NCBI GenBank assembly: GCA_030710605.1
Contig: CP092863.1
Coordinates: 136,467,456-136,531,455 of the forward strand
DNA: 64,000 nucleotides
Origin: Cordylochernes scorpioides
Taxonomy: Eukaryota; Arthropoda; Arachnida; Pseudoscorpiones; Chernetidae
Direction of reading: 5' to 3'
Part shown: one piece after another, positions 31,961 to 42,032 of the stretch
Numbering within the stretch: position 1 is the first letter of the stretch
Layout of the letters: the number at the start of each line of letters is the position of its first letter
Program-made: the position numbers and the translations under genes
The notes under the pieces: model-generated
What the model saw: the letters and a program-made list of their open reading frames with translations, nothing else
Databases searched by the model: none
What the model was told of the DNA's origin: nothing

Positions 31961-32280
31961 CGAAACCATGGCTTTTGTCTGAATTTTCCAAAACTAATGT
32001 TGTAGCTCATTTTCTATGTCCACCTTTACGCTATATGGGATAGATAAGCCAAATATATGGTTTTAATGGATTTTGAAGAATTCCAGAATGAAGATTCCAG
32101 ATTTTTCAAGTTTGACGGTTTGGCGAGTTCTATAAGACTCAGAAAGAAAAGAAAATTCATGGAAAAAAATGATGACGAGTTTTCAAACTTTTTCAACTTG
32201 TCGCCGCCATTCCTGACGTTTTCTCGTGGGGATAGAATTTCTGTCAGAATCTGACGTCTCATTCAAAGAAGAAATAAAAT
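31961..32280. mobile_element. Diverged K-related fragment
   Basis: ccgaaaccatggc at the start and tcagaatctgacg at the end recall K arms (GAAACCATGG and cagattctgacg), with unrelated coding-like sequence between. Tentative. Confidence 0.4.
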
Positions 32281-32334
32281 TGAAATGATTAAATTAAGGA
32301 ACTTGCAATTTTTTTTTGAGAGAGGAAAGAATAC

Positions 32335-32790
32335 TTTATATCTATATGAAAAAAAAAACAATAGAAAAAACAAAAGATAAGTGGGTCAGGTGTTGATATT
32401 AAAAATAAAGATGGATCTCATGTAATAATTGAAGTACCTTTTCATGTAGACCTTTTGGAATAACCATTCTATTCTCAAGAAGAATACGTTTCTGGAGAAT
32501 GGTGAAGTCATCAATCCTTTTCAAATAAGGAATGAGATCATCATTGGGACTTGAGGGTAACTCCCCTGTCTCAATAATTTTATAATATTTGAATAAAGTT
32601 CTGTCTAAATGTGTTTCATGAGCCACAAGAACATGGTCAATGATGGAAGTATTTAAGAGTAAAATATCACCACTCCCATCATTATATTCCAAACTATTCT
32701 TTTGAAACTCTGGAAATCTAGAAAGGAAATTTTTATGCTCGTGGTCAGGAAATGCCTTCTTTATTTTTAATATATATATATATATATATC
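32335..32790. mobile_element. J-type ends enclosing a retrotransposon pol fragment
   Basis: Left end (atagaaaaaacaaaagataa ... gtgttgatattaaaaa) equals the module at 2284-2346; right end (tatgctcgtggtcagg ... gccttctttatttttaa) equals the J tail. Between them the J body is replaced by 32405-32735. Confidence 0.6.
32399..32692 (-). pseudogene. Ty3/Gypsy-like Pol fragment upstream of integrase zinc domain
   Basis: A 97-codon frame ending ILLENRMVIPKGLHEKVLQL LHEIH. The pattern L-x2-x-R-hydrophobic-V-I-P-K/x-L-x2-x-V-L-x-L-L-H is characteristic of the segment just before the H2C2 zinc finger of Ty3/Gypsy integrases, and the frame stops at the first His of that finger. No RT, RNase H or catalytic integrase core is present, so this is a dead fragment. 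Confidence 0.7.
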
Positions 32791-33120
32791 AATTAAAAAG
32801 GCATATATTGGATCAAAATATCATTTATTTTATCAATATGCCTTTTTAATTAAAGATTTATTTATGGATTGCTCTATTTTCAAAATCAATATATATATAT
32901 ATGTAGTAATGTAGTTTATGCTGTTGGATGAATGCAGTGTGGCATGTTGGTTAGAAGCAGTCGTGGTTGTTGAGCGATGGGTGGTGAGGACACACAGGAG
33001 ACAGGATCCAGAGGCAAAAACCCGTGAGGAAATAGATCGGGGAGGAAAGATAGAAGGTCCCAGAACAACCCCTAGAACAACTGGCGTCGAGGCCACCTCG
33101 GTGAGAACTGCACTTTGATC

Positions 33121-35740
33121 ATCCCGTCTAGCCGCTTATAAGCCGCTTTTAAGTAAGATAAGTCCCCTAGGGGAGATAATGAAGTCGTGATACTTGTTTA
33201 CCAAGGGGGTTGTTTGTTAACTTCGCTATCTTCCCTCTTTCCTTGTACTCCCACACAGGCCATTTTATTTTACATATTTCTAAATATTATGACAGATGTC
33301 CCCCTTTCAAAGAAGAATTTGTGCAGGAAATTATTTGAGGGTGGGAAATAATTTGGCTATGTACAAATTAATTTTATGTGTAGGTTAATATGGTACAGAG
33401 TGTAGGTATGGACAATCATAGCTATGTACAATATGGATACGTGAATGAGGAGGTGAAGAGAATGGAAAGGTGGAAAGTAAGAGAGCTGTAAAGTAAGTGG
33501 TTCAACATTCTAAAATGAACAAAGGAAGCCATTAGAAAGAGGCTGGAGCAAATAGTCATCTCTGCAGCATTCGTCAACAAAACGTATTGAGACATTTTAC
33601 AGAGATACTTTAGAATGAAGGAGATTGATTAGGCAGACAACTTATGTGCGGTTCTCTTGATGACACTAAAATTAATAAATTTAACAAATAATGGACATGC
33701 ACGTACGTGAAAAAGACCTTCGGGGTCGAGTGAGAAAAAAAGTGGACCTTTGCGGTCAATTGACAAAAAATAATACCTCTGAGGTCGAATGGTTGAAAAA
33801 AAAAAAAGCCTTGACTTTCAGTACCTAAGTTTCAATGTAGGAATAGATACACTGCAGAAAGACTGAGAGGTTCAGCGAAAATTTGGTCATTGGTTCATAA
33901 AAAACATAAGTTGATATACGAAAAATTAAAAACAAGAGTTTTTTTTTTTTTTTTTTCAAGAGCGATGGTGAAAGATAAGAAAAAATTTCGAGAGAACATG
34001 TTATTGAGAAGAAAATAAGGCATTGTAAGCTTGAAAGGTTGTGGCATGATATCTGAAAATTGTCCATTAATTGAATTATAAATGGGAGATATGTATGTTA
34101 AATATAAAAGGCAAAGTTTTTAAAACACCACCAACAAAAAAAAAAAAAAAACATAAGTAAAAGTGACATAAAAGTTGAAATAAAGTTTGAAATTTGAAAA
34201 AAAGTGTGTGTGTGGTGGGGCTTAAATTAAAAGAGATTTTAAAATTAACAATAAATAATAATAAAAGATAAAAGTTGGTCGAGGTGAAATTCTGAAGATC
34301 ATTAAGACTGGGGAACTCTACACTTTAAGATATTTTTCAGGCGGACATGGCAAGGGGAAACTTGTCATGGGCTTTCTATGCTATAAGTGTAGAGTACGAG
34401 AAATGAGATTGAGGTTGACAATTGTGTGAGCTCAGGACTGAGGTAAATATAAAACTACATACAATGTTAGAACCTCGGCGAACAGAGCGAGGGGAGACTT
34501 GCCCTGGGCCAATCTAACTTATCTATGCAGTTACTTGTGTAGCGAGTCCGAGGGGAAAAGTCCCGTGTGTAGGTGAGGAAGTCGAACGGACTTATATTTA
34601 ATTTGCGGAAAGTATGCGCGCACAGTGCCAAAAATTGGGACGAGGACTGCGTTGTCCGTTACAAGTGACAAGCTGCTCGGACACGAGGTGTTTGAACCGT
34701 CGTGGGAGCTTGTGCAAGGCGATGATTTCGCGGTGGGTTGAAAGTAAGACCCATGTCTGCGCGAAATGATGACGGACCGGACAAAATCAGCGACGATGTT
34801 TAACGTACCTCCGTGGGAAATATCGGAGGTAGGCTATATCGTGCTGGTTTGGACAATGGACAAACATAGATTTGAAGACAGGGTCCGTTTGGCGAACGTG
34901 TGGCGCGAGAAGAAGAAGCGAACTGTGTCGCTCGATGCAGATTGTTCAAGTGCGAACAAAAAGGGGTTGATAAATATCTAGCAGTTAGTCAATCTGCATC
35001 CTGTGACGAACACACCATTGGCTAGATGGTGTGGGTCGGTGGATAGGCTAGAGATGAACTACGAAATAAATTATCATAAATGAAGGGCGAAGGTTAGGAT
35101 TTTGAAATGGCAATATAGAAGTTCGATAATTGATAAATCAATAATTCTCTATAAAGGTCCTGAGCTGGAATAAAGTTAACAAAGTTGTAAGAATGAGAGG
35201 GGCATTAAGGGGAAGATAGATAAGAGTCACCAAGGGTTGGTTGTAAGCAAGGCTCACGTGGCGGTTGGAATTCTTCGACGCCTGAATTACAGGGTGAATT
35301 TTGAATCGATTAGGGAAAGAAATTATTTTTCGTGAGCCGTGCTTACAAGTAGGAGCAGTCTATACAAAAGTTTAGGTGCTGAAAGCATATTTTTATAAAT
35401 AATTTGATTATGAAAAATCTATTGTTAATAGTAAAAATCGTAAAGCGTTAATAGGTAGAATTCCTTTTTTTTTTAAGAGTTTTTTTTAAGAGTTACGTTA
35501 AAAATGGAAATTATTTAATTAAAATAACGATTGTTAAATTCTACTGGTAAGGTAACTAATTAAATGAGTTACAAACATCTAGATAAATAGTATGGAGCAT
35601 AAAATCATTGTTAATAGGCATGAAGAGAATAAATGGAGCTAATTATGTAAATATTGGGACAATTTACAAGGAATGACTTATTTAAAGAATGAATGGAAGG
35701 GGTAAAACAATTTCACTTACAGGTTATGCTGGTTTAGAGA
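33121..35740. other. Interior of the putative LTR element, unassigned
   Basis: Moderately GC-rich between 34.4 and 35.1 kb, with short open frames on both strands but no recognisable protease, RT or integrase. Contains a short phased ggtcgaatg/ggtcgagtg repetition at 33710-33800. Confidence 0.4.
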
Positions 35741-35750
35741 GCAGGTAAGT

Positions 35751-35957
35751 TCATTGAGATTCGGGAGAGTTCTGTCTGTGACACTGAGCGTACCAGTGTT
35801 GTACATCACAGTAGCGGCAGGGATATGGCGGAGTCTTGTCCATGATGATGGAAGGTGTCCTGCTCTGGCACGGTGGTCGTTCTTGGGTAGATCTAGTGCT
35901 GGAAGAAGTGCGTGGCAGCTCCATCTCCGTCGTAGGTGAATACTTCTTCGGGATCAC
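35751..35957 (-). pseudogene. gag-like frame with CCHC zinc knuckle
   Basis: 68 codons on the minus strand; Pro/Ser/Thr-rich, then CRYCDVQHWYAQC, a C-x2-C-x3-H-x4-C knuckle (one residue shorter than the canonical C-x2-C-x4-H-x4-C). Upstream, another frame starting at 36030 (MIDQTQLNCNHSSSS) overlaps in a different phase and would need a frameshift to join. Fits a retrotransposon nucleocapsid region. Confidence 0.55.
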
Positions 35958-36440
35958 GGTTCAAAGGTTGGCGAGGAAGGGGTTGAGGGCTCGAAGAGGA
36001 GTGGTTACAGTTGAGTTGGGTTTGGTCGATCATCGTGGCTTGGCTTCTTGTTTCTTCATACTCCGGTATATGAGGGATTCGCTTCCCGGCCAGATCTTAT
36101 CCTGTCGACTTTTCAATGTGGCAATCTAGTGGTAAATGTGGTGAGGAGAGAAATAATCACACGACGAGTGTTAGAGCAATCATCCAGGCAGCCAGCCGAG
36201 AGAGCGCGAGACGTTATCTTCTGCTGAACGACTGTTTTCCCTATGTACACAACCGGGGGGGGGGGGGGGGTAATCAGGATAGTCGCCAGGTGGTGACGCC
36301 CCCCCCCTCAGGAATGTGGACAAAATGGTCGTGAGATAGTTGTCTAAAGTGTCTCGCTTTAGCTGCTCATCTCTCTCTCGTTGGCTGTTGGTTTGTTTTA
36401 TTAATCCTGGAAGAGCATATATTATGACATATATATATTA

Positions 36441-36900
36441 GGAAAAATGATTTCTGCTGTTTTTTGTATGCAGTCGCGGAAAATCTTGAAAAGAAAAAAT
36501 AGTTTTGATCAGAAATAGCTTTAATTAAGCTTATAAAACATAAATACATAATTTGATAAAGTACTACCTGACTTAAGGCGTAAGAATAAAAAAAAATGAA
36601 AGACTTATTCACATAATTACAAAAGGTTTGAGCCGGCCATCGGGAAACAACAACAATAGGTTATATAAAGGGAAGTCGCGACATCTGGTGGTATACTTAA
36701 CAGAATAGTTTAATCTGTGAAATAAAATCTTAAATAAAATAATATTTTTATATAACATATATATATATATATGCTATATAAAATAATTTTATTTCATTTT
36801 TTTGAATCATATTTTCTATAACACACTACTCTGTAAAGTCGACAGCCAGATGTCGCGGCTTTCCCTATATAAATTCATTGATATTGTTTTCCTTTTACAC
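36441..36900. repeat. Repeat O, with a partial inverted arm
   Basis: 36460-36750 matches 22745-23032. At 36840-36890 agccagatgtcgcggctttc is the complement of gaagtcgcgacatctggtgg (36672-36692), so O is present as an inverted pair here around a TA microsatellite. Confidence 0.65.
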
Positions 36901-37429
36901 CTGTCTCTCTCTTTTATCTTCCCTGGCCTGGGGAATCTAACTTTTTTTGTACAACCTTTGTGGCGTGCAGGACCTTGGTACTTTGCTATAGTTTATTGAG
37001 GCTTGTCTGCTTGCTACATACATTTTTCGGGCCTCTCTCTGATATTTTTTTATCGCCTTGTCAAATGATTTAATTTTTATTTTATTCTAAGGATGACAAA
37101 AAAAAATTGTCGAAAGATTGAAAGAATAAAAAACAATTTTCTGGCCAAATTATATTTTATTTTAAAGAATTATAAAGTTTTTTTTAATTCGTAAACGAAA
37201 CACTCGTACATTTTTTTTATTTCTTATATCTAAATTAGTGTTAGAAAACATGGGAACCGATCTAGAGACCTCCCATGAAAATTATACATAGAGGAACTAT
37301 ACCAAATAACTATACAAAGAGCCAAACAGATATGTACAGACCAAGATATTTATAAAAAAAAGTGATGAAGAAAATTAGAGCGGAGTTAGAACAATCCGAA
37401 TATCCAGTTGGCTTCATGTTGTTGTTGTT

Positions 37430-37840
37430 GTTTCTTATCCCCTTGTGTAAAGATTACATGAGTTCATGCTTCTCGAGCTGTTTTATGATGAGCAGCGGCC
37501 TCTCCCAAAGGTCCTGTTTAGTGCATCTATTGCAAGCCAAAATGTGTTCTGGAGCTGCAGGTACCAAACTACATTTTGGGCAAGTGGGATAAATTTTGTT
37601 GTTATTTTCTATCTTCAATGGCCTCAGATGGCCTGTTCTAAATCTTGTTAGTGTTGTTTGATGCTGTCTTTTTCTGATGTTCAGAGCTCCTCCTGGGTTC
37701 ACTCCACTGTACCAACTGTGCTTAGGTGGGATCCTCCAGTTCTTGTTTATTTTTGTTTTGGCTATTGTTTCTACTTCTTTAAAAGTAAGTTTATTTTTCT
37801 GTGGCAAGGTTTCTTTTGTGCCCCTTTTCGCTATTTGACT
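37430..37840 (-). pseudogene. LINE C-terminal fragment, RNase H end plus Cys/His motif
   Basis: Minus-strand frame reads IAKRGTKETLPQ at the start (like the conserved end of retroelement RNase H domains), then TTLTRFRTGHL, then YPTCPKCSLVPAAPEHILAC and a stop at 37454. The R-x-R-T-G-H-L and C-x2-C-x9-H-x3-C signatures are typical of Jockey/I-type LINEs that carry RNase H. Ends with a (caa)n tail near 37420. A 5'-truncated insertion. Confidence 0.78.
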
Positions 37841-37919
37841 TCATAAATAAATGGATTAGAAGATGTTGTACTAAATTCGAAAAATCACGTTAGAACGCCC
37901 TTGCAACCTCAGAACAATT

Positions 37920-38070
37920 TTTAACACCTTGCCAAATGTTTTATTTTATTTACTTCTCCTGACGAAGACAAAAGATTTTTGTCGAAACGTTGAGAAAATA
38001 AAAAACTCTAACTGGTCGAAGTATCTATTTTTAATAGAAATATGAATGCCAGCCAGGTAACCTTTATCTT
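37920..38070 (+). mobile_element. Foldback Q, single arm
   Basis: Starts with the ribozyme at 37954 and continues aaataaaaaactctaactgg ... tcgaagtatctatttttaat ... atgaatgccagccagg, the complement order of 17196-17290. Confidence 0.72.
37954..37996 (+). ncRNA. Hammerhead ribozyme (family Q)
   Basis: Stem I TTCTC (37954-37958) pairs perfectly with GAGAA (37992-37996). CTGACGA (37959-37965), stem II GACAAAA/TTTTGTC (37967-37983), GAAA (37984-37987), palindromic ACGT as stem III (37987-37990) and T17, a GUU site. Core invariant bases are intact; the loop-less stem III would need a dimer to form. Confidence 0.7.
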
Positions 38071-38324
38071 TTTATATACCAAAAGAGACAGAAATTCGAT
38101 ATAATAAACACCAATAGCATTCTGTCATTGAAATCTGTCATTGAAAGAGGCAATGGATTGATAGCAACCTAATAAACAGGAGCGATATATAAGAAAGAGA
38201 AGAAGAAAAATAAAAAAAGTAGATTAGATCGATAAATCAAACGAATAAATATAGATGAGAGAGAGAGTGAGGATGATAAATGGGAAACTGCACAAGATGG
38301 ATGAAAACATCCATTATGATTATG

Positions 38325-38720
38325 ATGCATTAGCGCGCCATCTGTTATTAAAATTCGAAACTATTTTAGACGCGTATGATTCTTTTTTGAAATTAAACAA
38401 TTTCCACTGCCCTTACTGCAATGGAAAAATTAATTGTATGTAATTCTACTGTCTTCAAAGCTTATGTCCATAGTTATCTAAAATATATCCATTCCAAGAG
38501 TCTAGCAACAGAGTATCACTATAAAAGTAAAATCGAAAAATGCAATATAACAGCGGTATGGTAGATTAAACTGGCGAAACCGCTGGGAGGGTTCACCACT
38601 GATGAGCCAGGCCCCCCATTAATTTTTCCATTGCAGTTAGGGCAGTATAAATTGTTTAATTCCAAGAAGAATCATACGCGTCTATAATAGTTTCGAATTA
38701 CTCAATATAATATATCTGAA
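38325..38720. mobile_element. Foldback family F, both arms
   Basis: Left arm tgatgcattagcgcgccatc ... actgcaatggaaaaatta (38325-38432); right arm in opposite orientation to 38700. The F core at 38571-38610 is the clearest in the window and is listed separately. Confidence 0.8.
38571..38610 (+). ncRNA. Permuted hammerhead-like core (family F representative)
   Basis: CTGGC (38571-38575), GAAA (38576-38579), a 19-base insert with possible small stems CC/GG and GGT/ACC (38580-38598), CTGATGA (38599-38605), GCCAG (38606-38610). CTGGC and GCCAG are perfectly complementary, giving stem II in an open, type II-like order. The expected U16.1 before the cleavage base is not evident, so it may be a decayed or non-cleaving version. 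Confidence 0.55.
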
Positions 38721-38769
38721 CTCTCTTTACTTGATTACAAGATGCTCTGGTCACCGTAAAATATCAATG

Positions 38770-39240
38770 AAAGTTGAATCAATATTTGTTTACAATTCTC
38801 TCTTTCCATGCCTTGGGCCGACCTGCGTCGAAACTGCTTCTCGGGGCACGACGCAGATGTCGCTCTACGGCTGGCTCTCCACGCCCTAACCACATCCTGC
38901 CTCGAGACGTGCCAACTGTGCCGCCTGTGGGTCCAGCGACGGGTCGCTGGCCCACAGATAATGCAGTTGCCGAGCCGTGCGACCCCTACTCCGGGAGGTG
39001 TTCGCTTCCTGCGAAGTGCCCCTGGATCTGTAGGCCTGGCTCTTCGGCGTCGGCCTCCATCCCGAGGCAGTGAAACTAACAAGTGTGGCGAAGGCTACCA
39101 TCTACAAGTACCATCTTGGTCTTGAGGTAGGTAACACCAGCCATCACATCGACCTGCCCACTCTGTGGGAAATAAATCTCGCAGTCCATCGGTGCCGGAG
39201 TTTTTCCCGCTGTAGGCGTCACCTCTATGAAGACTGTATA
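38770..39240. other. GC-rich island, unassigned
   Basis: About 60 percent GC by eye against AT-rich surroundings, with overlapping frames of 60-115 codons on both strands. None shows a motif I recognise, although a Cys pair (CQLCRL, plus) is visible. Could be transposon coding sequence or an unrelated exon. Confidence 0.35.
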
Positions 39241-39399
39241 TATTTTATATGTATATTTATAAATTATTTTTATATTTGCATTTATTTATTCATATATTTA
39301 TAATTATATATTCTTATTTATTCATATATATATTGTATTTAACCTTATATAATCTTATATGATCTTTGTAATGGAGAAGTTTCAATCTCTTTCTAACCA

Positions 39400-39625
39400 T
39401 TTCTAAGATTCCATCCTTCAGTGCAGCATATATAAGTGGAATGATCCAATACAGTATTAGAGCTCCAAAGAAGCGGTCTGGTAGATTAAATTGGTGAAAC
39501 CGCTGGGAGGGTTCACTACTGATAAACCAAGCCCTTCCAAATATTTTTCATCGCAGTAAGGACAGTAGAAGTTTGATTTATTTGTGAAAAGAAACATTCG
39601 CGTCTTAATGTTTTCATTCTCAGAT
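39400..39625 (+). mobile_element. Foldback family F'
   Basis: gtagattaaattggtgaaac then CTGATAAACCAAG near 39514 (second box damaged), followed by gcagtaaggacagtagaag and attcgcgtcttaatg. Confidence 0.72.
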
Positions 39626-39639
39626 ATACGAAAATTGCT

Positions 39640-40245
39640 ATTTACTTTTATAAAATATATAAAAAACCTTGCGTAATAAGTTTCATTATTACAAAAACGG
39701 CGCGAGCTTTCCAGTTATAGATCTTCAACAGGCGAAATAACAACAGAGAGTGAGCACGTGGAATGGGGACGAGAATTACTAAATTATGGAAATTTAATCT
39801 TGATTTGAAGTATGACAGAATTGTTCTGTGATGTCTTCTATTGATACTGTTCTTTGATAACAGGGATTTTAGGATCAATCTTTCTGACTTGGACGGTATA
39901 TTACAGTAGTGGCAGGTTTTCTAGATTGAATGTATGGTCTGTATTTGTGGTATGCTGGTATTATGCGTGTTCTTGGGCTCTTAGTTTTTATATTGTATAT
40001 GTGTTATTCTGTTGTTTTACTGTTCTTATGTTTGGATATGTGGGATTGAAGGATTTCTGACTTGGACGGTATATAACAGTAGGGACAGGTAAGGTTAAAA
40101 CTATCTCCACTCCCCATGCTCACTCTTAGTTGTAACTTCACTTGTTAAAGATCGAAAGCTTGAAAGCTCTCGCTGTTTTTATAATAAAGGAACTTATTGT
40201 GCAAGTAAAAAATAGTACAAATGTGATATTGTACTAGAATAAAGT
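39640..40245. mobile_element. Foldback W, widely spaced arms
   Basis: gcgcgagctttccagttatag with aacaggcg (39698-39735) and its counterpart gatcgaaagcttgaaagctc (40150-40170), plus gagtgagcacgtgg / ccatgctcactc. The centre contains a twice-repeated gacttggacggtatat motif. A second W lies at 43600-43760. Confidence 0.55.
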
Positions 40246-40254
40246 GCCTAAATT

Positions 40255-40430
40255 ATGAAAAAAGGCATCTCCTTATCGTGCAACTGAAATTTGCTGATGG
40301 CTTGCGCCATCTATCGGAATAAATTTCAACTATATTCATTCAAAAATCAACGAGAATAATTTATTCCGATAGATGGCGCAAGCCATCAGAAACATTCAGT
40401 TGCACGATGAGGAGATGCCTTTTTTTCATA
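40255..40430. mobile_element. Foldback L, compact
   Basis: ggcatctccttatcgtgcaa and its complement at 40405-40422, with gcgccatctatcggaataaa arms. The centre is short and lacks a ribozyme. Confidence 0.8.
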
Positions 40431-40499
40431 AATTATTGCGCAAGGTGTTTTTTGATATTTTATAAAATGTCTTCAATCGTTATATATAGATGAATTATA

Positions 40500-40745
40500 T
40501 TAAGTTGCACTAGCGCGCCATCTGTTATCAAATTACAAAACTATTTTAGACGCGTAATATTCTTTTTAAAATGAAACAATTTCTACTGCCCTTACTGCAA
40601 TGGAAAAATTAAAGGGAGGGCCTGGCTCATCAGTGGTGGACCCTCCCAGCGGTTTCGCCAGTTTAAGTAAGGGCAGTAGAAATTGTTTCATTTTAAAAAG
40701 AATATTACGCGTCTAAAATAGTTTTGTAATTTGATACATAGATGA
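40500..40745. mobile_element. Foldback family F next to exon B
   Basis: actagcgcgccatctgttat at 40508, minus-strand CTGATGAGCC near 40625 and a second inverted tail ending near 40745. Its end is about 60 bases from the exon B splice donor. Confidence 0.8.
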
Positions 40746-40803
40746 GTTTGGGATTTTTTTTAATCAGCAATCTTGTGTAACTATGGTTGATAAAGCCACT
40801 CAC

Positions 40804-41023
40804 CCTGACTCCAACGAACTGTTCATGCAGGATGACCCAGGATAGGAGATAGGCGAAGGTCACCTTAGTGGCGTACAGAGCCAAGGCGGCCGTTGCGTCC
40901 AGTATACTGAGAGATTGGATGAGTAAATAGAGAGTGAGCACCCACAGACAAGCGAACACACTGCCGCGGCCCACCAGTTGGAGTACAGATAGACCTTTGT
41001 CCTGGTACTGCTGAATGTTGTCT
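40804..41023 (-). CDS. SLC35F3/4-like: SLC35F3/F4-like transporter, exon B
   Basis: 220-bp exon: one base completing a codon from exon A, then 73 codons. It encodes DNIQQYQDKGLSVLQLVGRG, a membrane segment FACLWVLTLYLLIQSLSI, the motif LDATAALALYATK, a second segment and WVILHEQFVGVR. Pattern T/S-x-x-x-A-L-x-x-x-x-K-x-x-F-x-x-L-L-S-W-x-x-L is the hallmark of the SLC35F3/F4/F5 group (EamA/DMT fold). Acceptor ttgttacag at 41024-41032, donor gtgagt at 40803-40798, phase 2 in and phase 0 out, matching exons A and C. Transposon insertions lie within about 60 bases on both sides. Confidence 0.9.
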
Positions 41024-41064
41024 CTGTAACAACACCCAAACATAGAAATTACACATTGTTTATT

Positions 41065-41357
41065 ATAGAACGACATTTGAAAATTATCCCGCATGTGTTT
41101 CTTTTGAACGAAAAATCGAAATTTATTTTAAGGAGAAATAACGATTATTTCTAACCTTAGGGATGAAGTATGAAAGGATGAATTGTGAAGAGTAATGATA
41201 AACGGAAAAATAAAAGTGTTCAGGGATGTTCCATATAAATAATCGTTATTTCTCCTTAAAATAAATTTCGATTTTTCGTTCAAAAGAAACACATGCGGTA
41301 TAATTTTCAAATGTCGTTCTATACAATTATAAGCCGCATTATATTGTATTATAAATT
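41065..41357. mobile_element. SINE-B foldback just upstream of the exon B acceptor
   Basis: Flanked by ACATTGTTTATT at 41053-41064 and 41358-41369. Inverted SINE-B tails with a head remnant (aaagtgttcaggga, about 41215-41228) at the centre. In transcript direction it ends about 40 bases before the exon B acceptor. Confidence 0.82.
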
Positions 41358-41529
41358 ACATTGTTTATTGATGGAATATTCAATTCAACTTTAATAATGT
41401 TCAACTATAACAACATTGTGCGATGTACCGCTAAGGATAATGACGCCAAATGAAAAAGAAAAAAAAACTAGAGAAGAGAAGAGAGATAAAAATAAAAAAA
41501 AAACTATTTATATATATTTTATATCTAAA

Positions 41530-41790
41530 CACATATAATATATGATCCATTCCAAGAGTCTAGCAACAGTATCACTATAAAAGGAAGATCGAAAAATGCA
41601 ATATAACAGCGGTATGGTAGATTAAACTGGGGAAACCGCTGGCAGGGATTTACCACTGATGAGCCAGGCCCTCCCATTAATTTTTCCATTGTAGTAAGGG
41701 CAGTAGAAATTGTTTATTTTTCAAAAAGAATCTTACGCGTCTGAAATAGTTTCAAATTTTCATAACAGATGGCGCGCTAGTGTATCATAA
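41530..41790 (+). mobile_element. Foldback family F
   Basis: gatccattccaagagtctag ... gtagattaaactggggaaac ... CTGATGAGCC near 41655 ... gataacagatggcgcgctag. Confidence 0.78.
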
Positions 41791-41814
41791 TACATATAAT
41801 ATATAGGCAATGCA

Positions 41815-42008
41815 GGCTCCTACAGCGTATCAATATATCGCCAACTACCCTGGCTGTCCTACAGTTTAGAAGTCTGTCTTGGTTGCCTTAGAAACCCAGT
41901 TCACCAAGTGTTTCAAGGCCGGTTTGTTTCCTGGTAGATTCAACGGGGCAGAGCTGTTGAAAGAAGGCAGTTCAAAGAGTGTAGCCGTCTGGATTTGCTA
42001 TAGTTGTA
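41815..42008 (-). pseudogene. LINE C-terminal end and 3' untranslated fragment
   Basis: Minus-strand frame ends LPGNKPALKHLVNWVSKATK-TDF-stop, homologous to LPRKKSAWQHLINWTSTG at 56282-56545. Both are followed by a conserved ggta/ggtagttggcga 3' segment. A short frameshift lies upstream. Confidence 0.65.
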
Positions 42009-42032
42009 AAATAATTTATAATGAAAATTATT

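Larger units (their letters stand above)
32895..36440 (-). mobile_element. LTR-retrotransposon remnant, minus strand
   Basis: On the minus strand: 36440-36290 matches the terminal-repeat/leader of 45005-45130 (gctcttccaggaataataaa type, then a TGGCGACYA primer-binding-like site near 36288); gag-like frames follow (36030-35751); 33120-32895 matches repeat I (44930-45010), which precedes the aataaa part in the 45-kb copy. The order R/U5, leader, gag, ..., U3 is that of an LTR element. The 33.1-35.7 kb middle shows no frames I can identify as pol. Confidence 0.5.

Noticed and set aside
35754-36129. Plus-strand 61- and 97-codon proteins
   Set aside because: They lie antisense to the gag-like zinc-knuckle frame and show no motif.
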